Shown here piece by piece: positions 61,701 through 64,000 of a stretch of 64,000 nt of DNA (positions are counted from its first letter, which is position 1; the number at the start of each line of letters is the position of its first letter). This DNA is from Cellulophaga sp. F20128 (GTDB lineage: Bacteria > Bacteroidota > Bacteroidia > Flavobacteriales > Flavobacteriaceae), in NCBI RefSeq assembly GCF_023015805.1, contig NZ_JALKBA010000007.1:150374-214373 (forward strand), written 5' to 3'. The translations under genes were made by a program, and so were the position numbers. A model generated the notes under the pieces. That model did no database searches. It was not told where the DNA came from and saw only the letters and a program-made list of their open reading frames with translations.

Positions 61701-64000
61701 TTAAATAGTTGGAATGTTGGAAAAGTAACGGATATGGCCTCCATGTTTGACGGTGCCATAAGTTTTAATCAACCTTTAAATAATTGGGATGTATCATCTG
61801 CCATACATATGAACGCCATGTTTGCGGGCGCCTCAACATTTAACCAAAATATAAATAGCTGGGATGTCACCAATGTGATAAATACAAGTTATATGTTTTC
61901 AAGGGCTACAGCTTTTAACCAGCCATTAAACAACTGGAATGTTAACTCGGTTGTAAATATGTCTTCTATGTTTAGAAATGCAGAAGTATTTAACCAGCCA
62001 ATAGATGCCTGGGATGTTAGTGCTGTTGCCAATATGTCTTCTACCTTTCAAGAGGCTGTTTTATTTAACCAACCCTTAAACAGTTGGGATGTAAGCTCTG
62101 TCACCTTAATGAATTCTACCTTTGAAGGTGCTCTAGTTTTTAATCAAAACATAAATAATTGGAATGTTGCGGTTGTAACAACCATGGAACGTATGTTTAA
62201 TGAAGCGATAAGCTTTAATGAACCTTTAGCTAATTGGGATACAGGTGAAGTTGTTACTATGAAAGAAATGTTTACTGAAGCTTCCGCTTTTGACCAACCA
62301 ATAGAAAATTGGGATACTTCATTTGTGTATACTATGGAGTCTATGTTTAAAGATGCAACCTCATTTAACCAACCTTTAAACTCTTGGAATGTTGCCTCTG
62401 TTATAACAATGCAAAGTATGTTTAACAATGCTACAGCATTTAACGGTAGTATTGATGGTTGGAATGTAAGAAAGGTAACCACTATGCAAGATATGTTTAA
62501 TAACGCTACTGCATTTAACCAAACCCTTAACAATTGGCGTGTTGCTGGCGTAGAAAACATGGATCGAATGTTTCAAAATGCTAGTAGTTATGATCAAAGC
62601 TTTAATCGTTGGAATATTGGCAATGTAAGTATGCGTTCTATGTTTGAAAACGCAACTGTATTAAACCAATATTTTGGAGATTGGAATGTAAGCAATGTTT
62701 CTAACATGAATGATATGTTAGACAATACGGCTCTTATTAGAGAGAATTATGACAATACGTTAATTGCCTGGTCCGAGCAAACCTTATCAACGGGTATCAA
62801 TTTAGGGGCAGAAGGCTTGCCATATTGTGATGCCTTAGAGGAAAGACAAGCGATGATAGCCAATTTTGGATGGAGCATTACCGATGATATTTTAGACTGT
62901 CCAGTTCCTGAATGTACGCAACTTAACGCACCCTTAAATGGTGATACTGACATTCCTATAAATACAAATTTAAGTTGGGAACCTGCACTTTTTGCCAGAG
63001 GTTACTATGTAACGGTTCGTGTAGAACCCGGAAACACAATCATTGTTAATAATGAAACGGTAAACGATACTTTTTATGAGTTTGCTTCTGAGTTTTCTGA
63101 CGGTGATACCGTTTATGTTACACTTACACCTTTTAATGACGAAGGTGATGCTGTTGGTTGTACAGAAGAAAGCTTTACCATAGTTTCTGGAAATCCAGCT
63201 GCAGTACCAGCATGTACAAACCTAAGCATTCCTTTAAATGGAGCAATTGATGTCCCTATTGATACTGATTTGGAATGGAGTCCTGTTCCTGAAGCAGATG
63301 GATATAAAATTACCGTAGGGACCACAACTGGCGGTACAGATATTTTAAATAACGAAGATGTAGGCAGTGCAACAATCTATGATTTTACCACTAATCTACC
63401 AGAGGATACTACCCTATATATCACGGTTATACCCTATAACGAATTGGGTGATGCCACTGGATGTACAGAAGAAAGTTTTACAACAGAATTAATACCTGTT
63501 CCGCCTGCTTGTACTAATCTTACTAGTCCACTTCATGGAGCTACAAATATAGCTCTAGACACGGATATCAGCTGGAATGCGGTGGATGGTGCTACTGGGT
63601 ATCTCGTAATCGTAGGAACTACACAAAATGGAATAGAAGTAGCAAACAATATAGACGTTGGAAATTTTACTACCTACAGTTTCCCAAGTGATTTAAGAGA
63701 AAACAGAACACATTACGTAACTATTATCCCCTATAATGAAGTTGGTGATGCTACAAATTGCACAGAAGAAAGTTTTAGAACCAGGCCCACAAATGCACCA
63801 CTTCCAAATTGCACCAGCCTAAGCGACCCTTTAAACGGTGCTATAAATATGGCCGTGGATACGGATCTAAGTTGGAATACTGTTACTGATGCAACGGGTT
63901 ATAGAATAACAGTAGGTACAACTGCTGGAGGTATTGATATTTTAAACAATTCAGATGTTGGTAATGATACCACATTGAATTTAAACTCAGACCTCCCTGA
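58773..64000 (+). CDS. Giant secreted BspA-like (DUF285) surface protein, partial at the window end
   Basis: Open from ATG 58773 to the window edge, at least 1742 residues, with a signal peptide ending SFGQ (about residue 20). Order: a PKD-like strand pair with VDWGDGNTD (about 51-59); about 15 DUF285 repeats of 24-26 residues with consensus FNQPLNNWDVSNVTNMSSMF; a closing YCDGRVAR-type module; one FN3-like domain; a second PKD-like stretch (IDWGDHQF); about 20 more repeats; another YCDA module; then at least four FN3-like repeats of about 85 residues (CTNLSxPLNGAxDVPIDTDLxW). I followed the frame with no stop or shift. A type IX secretion sorting domain is expected beyond the edge. Likely adhesion or surface binding. 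Confidence 0.88.
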   Translation, partial: MLKNIFTVFVLFASFTSFGQSFTTTWVTSNPGVSANNEITIPTAPSFTYNYTVDWGDGNTDSNITGDITHSYATSGTYTVSISGDFPSIYFNNAGDKAKIIEILNWGIIPWQTMENAFYGCINLNFDAIDSPDLSQVTSLKNMFRGCTAFNGIVNNWDVSNITDISGLFYETEIFNRPLDNWNTAGVTDMSYTFHKARLFNEPLDNWNTASVNTMEFLFSEASNFNQNINNWDVSQVTNMFGAFRYTGAFDKPLNNWILSNVTNTASMFQGSSFNQDINGWNVSNITTMSAMFREAKFNYPLNNWDVSQVTDMSFMFHRHRTYNHPLNSWNVSNVTSMESMFDAWIWGAIYNQPLDNWDVSKVTNMKYMFRENSDFNQDISNWDVGNVTNMLGMFQETLKFNQDISAWDVSNVTTMNAMFQEAHVFNQNINSWNVSSVTDLTAMFFTASVFNQPLNNWDVSSVTSFEKMFGESNFNQDISNWTTTAATSMNSMFLNAAGFNQNLALWDISNVTNMTFMLSNSGMSQENYDNTLIGWETQTVQDDITLGATNLNYCDGRVARQNLIDNHNWSFTADIINCPFVLCTTISSPLDGDTNVPANFDLRWAPAPNATGYRINVRAVRSGSTIVIANNEDVGNVVGVDFTSDFVAGDIVYATVIPYNAEGPATDCSEISFTIVDTWINSPDAFILTIDTRILNSNSSADSQLSLEINSTYSSEYNFSIDWGDHQFNNNVTSGLTHSYTTPGIYTVSIIGNYPSHYYSSPNRDNNKLVSIDQWGTQEWKSMRQAFYYCQTMTYNATDIPDLSTVTNMSSMFGAASSFTANINNWDVSNVTDMSFLFISTLEYNEPLDGWDVSNVTNMRGMFLGTKKFNQPIEIWDVSSVTTMSRMFEQAVVFNQPLNNWDVSSVTNMSDMFERAVGFNQPLNSWDVSNVTNMAEMFNGYITNLIFNQPLDNWDVSNVVNMNSMFDRCVDFNQPLNSWNVGKVTDMASMFDGAISFNQPLNNWDVSSAIHMNAMFAGASTFNQNINSWDVTNVINTSYMFSRATAFNQPLNNWNVNSVVNMSSMFRNAEVFNQPIDAWDVSAVANMSSTFQEAVLFNQPLNSWDVSSVTLMNSTFEGALVFNQNINNWNVAVVTTMERMFNEAISFNEPLANWDTGEVVTMKEMFTEASAFDQPIENWDTSFVYTMESMFKDATSFNQPLNSWNVASVITMQSMFNNATAFNGSIDGWNVRKVTTMQDMFNNATAFNQTLNNWRVAGVENMDRMFQNASSYDQSFNRWNIGNVSMRSMFENATVLNQYFGDWNVSNVSNMNDMLDNTALIRENYDNTLIAWSEQTLSTGINLGAEGLPYCDALEERQAMIANFGWSITDDILDCPVPECTQLNAPLNGDTDIPINTNLSWEPALFARGYYVTVRVEPGNTIIVNNETVNDTFYEFASEFSDGDTVYVTLTPFNDEGDAVGCTEESFTIVSGNPAAVPACTNLSIPLNGAIDVPIDTDLEWSPVPEADGYKITVGTTTGGTDILNNEDVGSATIYDFTTNLPEDTTLYITVIPYNELGDATGCTEESFTTELIPVPPACTNLTSPLHGATNIALDTDISWNAVDGATGYLVIVGTTQNGIEVANNIDVGNFTTYSFPSDLRENRTHYVTIIPYNEVGDATNCTEESFRTRPTNAPLPNCTSLSDPLNGAINMAVDTDLSWNTVTDATGYRITVGTTAGGIDILNNSDVGNDTTLNLNSDLP

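Noticed and set aside
62144..62560. 138-codon minus-strand open frame inside the surface protein
   Set aside because: It is the mirror of the repeated plus-strand codons and has no independent features.
59200..62730. Regularly spaced DNA repeats resembling a CRISPR array
   Set aside because: The repeats are about 75 bases, vary in sequence and translate in one frame into DUF285 units; there are no cas genes.

Overview
The window is low-GC chromosomal DNA from a member of the Bacteroidota, almost certainly a Flavobacteriaceae-type marine or free-living bacterium. This is inferred from gene order (mreBCD-mrdA-rodA; coaX-OMP-TPR-lptC-CNNM-ppiD; argG-argC-proC-argD-argF'-argB-argE-argH), Bacteroidota promoter motifs (TAnnTTTG), weak ribosome binding sites, signal peptides ending in xxFGQ or xFAQ, and a giant BspA-like surface protein. 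Nearly all of it is core genome. The accessory-looking parts are the isolated 2051-residue gene at 27.7-33.9 kb and the surface protein that runs off the right edge.

Layout: (1) 86-5734, rod-shape and elongation operon mreB, mreC, mreD, mrdA (PBP2), rodA, with a very strong hairpin at the end of mreB. (2) 5731-8786, minus strand, a DNA/RNA endonuclease and a tail-specific protease. (3) 9006-15395, plus strand: surE, a small membrane protein, lpxB, an NlpC/P60 lipoprotein, comEC and glpD. (4) 15455-19519, a POT peptide transporter (minus), then degradative-type HMG-CoA reductase plus a GYDIA-type GHMP kinase (mevalonate pathway). (5) 19574-27301, minus-strand envelope operon coaX, outer-membrane barrel, TPR protein, lptC, small membrane protein, CNNM/CorC protein and PpiD-like foldase. 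(6) tRNA-Phe with promoter and terminator, then the lone giant gene, whose C-terminus carries a papain-like cysteine peptidase domain followed by a DUF2272-like domain. (7) 34258-37746, a rhodanese, two glycosyltransferases of the arsenosugar-associated families, a purine-nucleoside phosphorylase and a DUF547 protein, without arsM or arsS in view. (8) 37747-41975, minus-strand envelope genes: LysM amidase, Omp85-like barrel, GH113-like lipoprotein, outer-membrane protein. (9) 42226-49274, a FAD oxidoreductase and a NosR/CcoG-like Fe-S membrane protein, then a MORN-type protein and three glycosyltransferases. (10) 49310-58474, the arginine operon, preceded by a previously unlisted 27-codon leader peptide with three consecutive Arg codons near its end. 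(11) 58773 to the window end, a >1742-residue secreted protein with two blocks of DUF285 (BspA-like) repeats and Ig/FN3-like repeats.

The most interesting signals are the arginine leader peptide, the isolated double-hydrolase giant protein next to tRNA-Phe, the Ser at the acyl-group specificity position of the ornithine carbamoyltransferase (predicting succinylated intermediates), the incomplete arsenosugar-type cluster, and the 23-bp perfect hairpin that includes the mreB stop codon. No CRISPR array, IS element, prophage or rRNA gene was seen.
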